From Bacillota bacterium (GTDB lineage Bacteria > Bacillota > Sulfobacillia > Thermaerobacterales > RSA17), in NCBI GenBank assembly GCA_017577485.1, contig PKRI01000057.1, positions 1 to 7,022 on the forward strand: a stretch of DNA of 7,022 nucleotides. Direction: 5' to 3'. This document shows, piece by piece, positions 5,850 through 7,022 of the stretch; position 1 is the stretch's first letter; each line of letters opens with the position of its first letter. Below the pieces are notes generated by a model, which was not told the origin of the DNA, ran no database searches, and worked only from the letters and a program-made list of their open reading frames with translations. Both the position numbers and the translations under genes were made by a program.

Positions 5850-5882
5850 TCAAGATTTTCTTAAGAATTTCTCAAGAATCTG
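5850..5882. promoter_or_regulatory. Three tandem 11-bp repeats, candidate OmpR/SARP-type regulator binding array
   Basis: Head-to-tail copies: TCAAGATTTTC (5850-5860), TTAAGAATTTC (5861-5871), TCAAGAATCTG (5872-5882). Adjacent copies match at 9/11 and 8/11, and the core T(C/T)AAGA recurs exactly every 11 bp, one helical turn. OmpR-fold proteins, including PmrA-type response regulators (CTTAAG-N5-CTTAAG) and SARP/BTAD activators, bind tandem sites of this pitch. The array lies upstream of the Com-like gene and downstream of the BTAD gene, in an AT-rich patch of very GC-rich DNA. No convincing -10 box follows it (TAAGAC at 5895 is the nearest). Confidence 0.55.
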
Positions 5883-6003
5883 CCAAAGGCCCCCTAAGAC
5901 CCCGCTGTTAACCTCAGGCTGAGACTCATGCAGCCGGGTAAGGCAGGCCCACGCGCTCGGAGCGCCCGACTGTGTGAAGGGTGAGGGGGGTGTGGCTGGG
6001 CAA

Positions 6004-6189
6004 ATGGCGGGCCTCCGACCGATCCACTCGGGAGCCAACGATAAAGCCGGCGACGCACACCCCATCCGCTGCCTCTGCAACAAGCTGGTCTGCATCCGCT
6101 ACGGCGACGTCATCGAGATCAAGTGCAACAAGTGCAAGCGGATGATCTCCATCTACACCAAGGGTATCGAGCGCGTGGAGATCCGCTGA
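6004..6189 (+). CDS. Com-like small zinc-finger protein
   Basis: A 61-residue protein from ATG 6004 (71 residues if the in-frame GTG at 5974 is used, with GTG 5992 as a further option). The core IRCLCNKLVC, then IEIKCNKCKRMISI, resembles the phage Mu Com protein and related small zinc-binding proteins of Firmicutes and prophages. In the 61-residue numbering the cysteines are 23, 25, 30, 41 and 44: a C-x-C-x4-C group and a C-x2-C group, enough for one zinc site. Mu Com is an RNA-binding translational activator of mom; whether this protein binds RNA, DNA or a protein partner is unknown. The ATG is preferred because a G-rich stretch (GGGGTG at 5988-5993) lies ten bases upstream and all conserved residues come later; GGAG at 5959 could instead serve GTG 5974. 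The stop is 13 bases before the next gene, so coupling is likely. Confidence 0.75.
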   Translation: MAGLRPIHSGANDKAGDAHPIRCLCNKLVCIRYGDVIEIKCNKCKRMISIYTKGIERVEIR

Positions 6190-6202
6190 CGGGACGGCGA
6201 CG

Positions 6203-7022
6203 GTGACGAACCACAGCAACCGCCAGGCGGCGATCCAGGTGGTCTTCGGCGCCGGTGAGAAGACCGCGGAAGTGGTCCTCGACGCGGGTGCATGGACCGA
6301 GGTGACCCACACCACCGCGGCGTCCGACGGTGAAAAGCCGAGGATGAGCGTGGCGGCGACGGTGGTGGAGTACACGTCGGCGGCGGACGTCGACAACGCC
6401 GAGGTCGAGGTGGACTGCCCGGACTACGACGCTGAGGTGGTCGTGACCGGTATCGGCCAGTGCGTCGACGACGGCACCGGTCAGGTCATGTGGACCATTA
6501 GGGTGACGAACACCAGCAACCGGCCCGTGGCCATCGAGGTCACCTTCGACGAGGAGACCGGGCTGGAGCCCGAATCCTTCGACTGGGTCGACAGCGACGA
6601 CTATGTGGAGTTCACCCGGACCCAGACGGGCCTGCCGCTGGGCACGCACACCCTGACCGCCTACGCGACCTTCCGGCCGGTAGGGTCGGGCGACACGACA
6701 TCGCTGCGGTCGACCGGCGGCCTGCCGGAGAACCCGGTAGAGCCGGAGGAACCCGAGGACGTCGGTCGTGATGAGCCGGCGGAGACCGGGACTGGCGCCG
6801 GCGATTCCGAGAGTAACCAGCCGGAGCAAGAAGTCGGCACCGGGGGCGGGTCGGACGTCCCTGACACCGGCCAGGTTGAGCAGGCCAGCGACGAGGACAC
6901 GCTGGAGCGCGCAGGTGCCGTCATGGCTGCCCTGGCCGAAAATATGACCGCCGGTGCCGGCGAAGGCGATCTCGGTGACGGCGAGGAGCAGGGCGATAAC
7001 CAGCAGCAGGGCAGCATCAACG
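6203..7022 (+). CDS. Acidic protein with duplicated beta-rich (Ig-like) segment, 3'-truncated
   Basis: A frame with no stop from GTG 6203 to the right edge (273 residues seen). I do not recognise the family. Residues 1-15 and 101-115 are an internal duplication: VTNHSNRQAAIQVVF versus VTNTSNRPVAIEVTF, 10 of 15 identical, each followed by alternating hydrophobic residues typical of beta-sandwich (Ig/CARDB/DUF11-like) folds and an aromatic-rich edge. From about residue 172 it becomes a Glu/Asp/Gly/Pro/Gln-rich, probably disordered region. The whole protein is strongly acidic and has no signal peptide or membrane helix at this start. The ribosome binding site is poor, so translation may be coupled to the Com-like gene ending 13 bases earlier. 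In-frame sequence upstream of the GTG back to a TGA at 6143 has no standard start. Candidate roles are a virion or surface-appendage protein, but this is inference. Cysteines at 72 and 87 are the only two. Confidence 0.68.
   Translation, partial: MTNHSNRQAAIQVVFGAGEKTAEVVLDAGAWTEVTHTTAASDGEKPRMSVAATVVEYTSAADVDNAEVEVDCPDYDAEVVVTGIGQCVDDGTGQVMWTIRVTNTSNRPVAIEVTFDEETGLEPESFDWVDSDDYVEFTRTQTGLPLGTHTLTAYATFRPVGSGDTTSLRSTGGLPENPVEPEEPEDVGRDEPAETGTGAGDSESNQPEQEVGTGGGSDVPDTGQVEQASDEDTLERAGAVMAALAENMTAGAGEGDLGDGEEQGDNQQQGSIN

Larger units (their letters stand above)
5655..6003. other. Intergenic region after the BTAD gene: hairpins and AT-rich repeat block
   Basis: About 350 bases without a supported gene. 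The first 160 bases are GC-rich and hold two hairpins. Bases 5819-5911 abruptly become AT-rich and hold the 11-bp repeat array. Then follow a small dyad CTCAGGCTGAG (5913-5923), a GCGCT-CGG-AGCGC stem (5953-5965), and a G-rich stretch leading into the Com-like gene. A 30-codon frame at 5819-5911 has no ribosome binding site and is not called. No RNA gene or known riboswitch is recognised. Confidence 0.6.

Noticed and set aside
5819..5911. A 30-codon plus-strand frame across the 11-bp repeats
   Set aside because: The translation looks peptide-like, but there is no ribosome binding site near ATG 5819 and the repeat period of 11 is not a multiple of three, so the repeats act as DNA signal rather than coding sequence.
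6119..7020. Long minus-strand frames opposite the acidic protein
   Set aside because: Arg- and Ser/Pro-rich shadows; the plus-strand frame has an internal duplication and beta-strand patterning that support it instead.
1..7022. CRISPR array, tRNA, rRNA, IS element or integrase
   Set aside because: No spaced identical repeats, cloverleaf, rRNA-like segment, transposase motif or terminal inverted repeats were found on either strand by eye.

Overview
The window is GC-rich, bacterial DNA, densely coding on both strands, with frequent GTG and TTG starts and GGAGG-type ribosome binding sites. Protein style (molybdenum hydroxylase, lipoprotein NodB-type deacetylase, BTAD regulator, small Com-like zinc finger) suggests a high-GC, possibly thermophilic Firmicutes relative of the Thermaerobacter/Symbiobacterium type. 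That placement is inference; no rRNA or tRNA is present to test it.

Positions 1-2988 (+): the C-terminal part of a molybdopterin-binding hydroxylase large subunit (xanthine/CO dehydrogenase family), a four-base-overlapping NDP-sugar epimerase of the extended SDR family, and a ten-helix EamA/DMT transporter. The three are tightly spaced and probably co-transcribed. Positions 3051-4409 (-), convergent with them: a lipoprotein polysaccharide deacetylase followed by a very arginine-rich 84-residue protein of unknown function, with a GTTGACG direct-repeat element between the two.

Positions 4410-4754 form a divergent promoter region between the deacetylase (-) and a BTAD-family transcriptional regulator (+, 4755-5654). 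It carries candidate promoters for both directions, a perfect TCGAGC/GCTCGA dyad just before the regulator's ribosome binding site, and a possible 27-codon leader ORF overlapping the regulator start.

Positions 5655-6003 are non-coding as far as can be supported. They hold two strong GC hairpins behind the regulator gene and then an abruptly AT-rich block with three tandem 11-bp repeats (5850-5882). This is the helical-pitch spacing recognised by OmpR/SARP-type winged-helix regulators. It lies upstream of a small Com-like zinc-finger gene (about 6004-6189) and a gene for an acidic protein with a duplicated beta-rich segment that runs off the right edge (6203-7022).

The most interesting working hypothesis is that the BTAD regulator, or another OmpR-fold regulator, controls the Com-like/acidic-protein cassette through the 11-bp repeat array. 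The cassette has some phage or mobile-element flavour. Nothing here proves a new system, and the key part of the cassette lies beyond position 7022.
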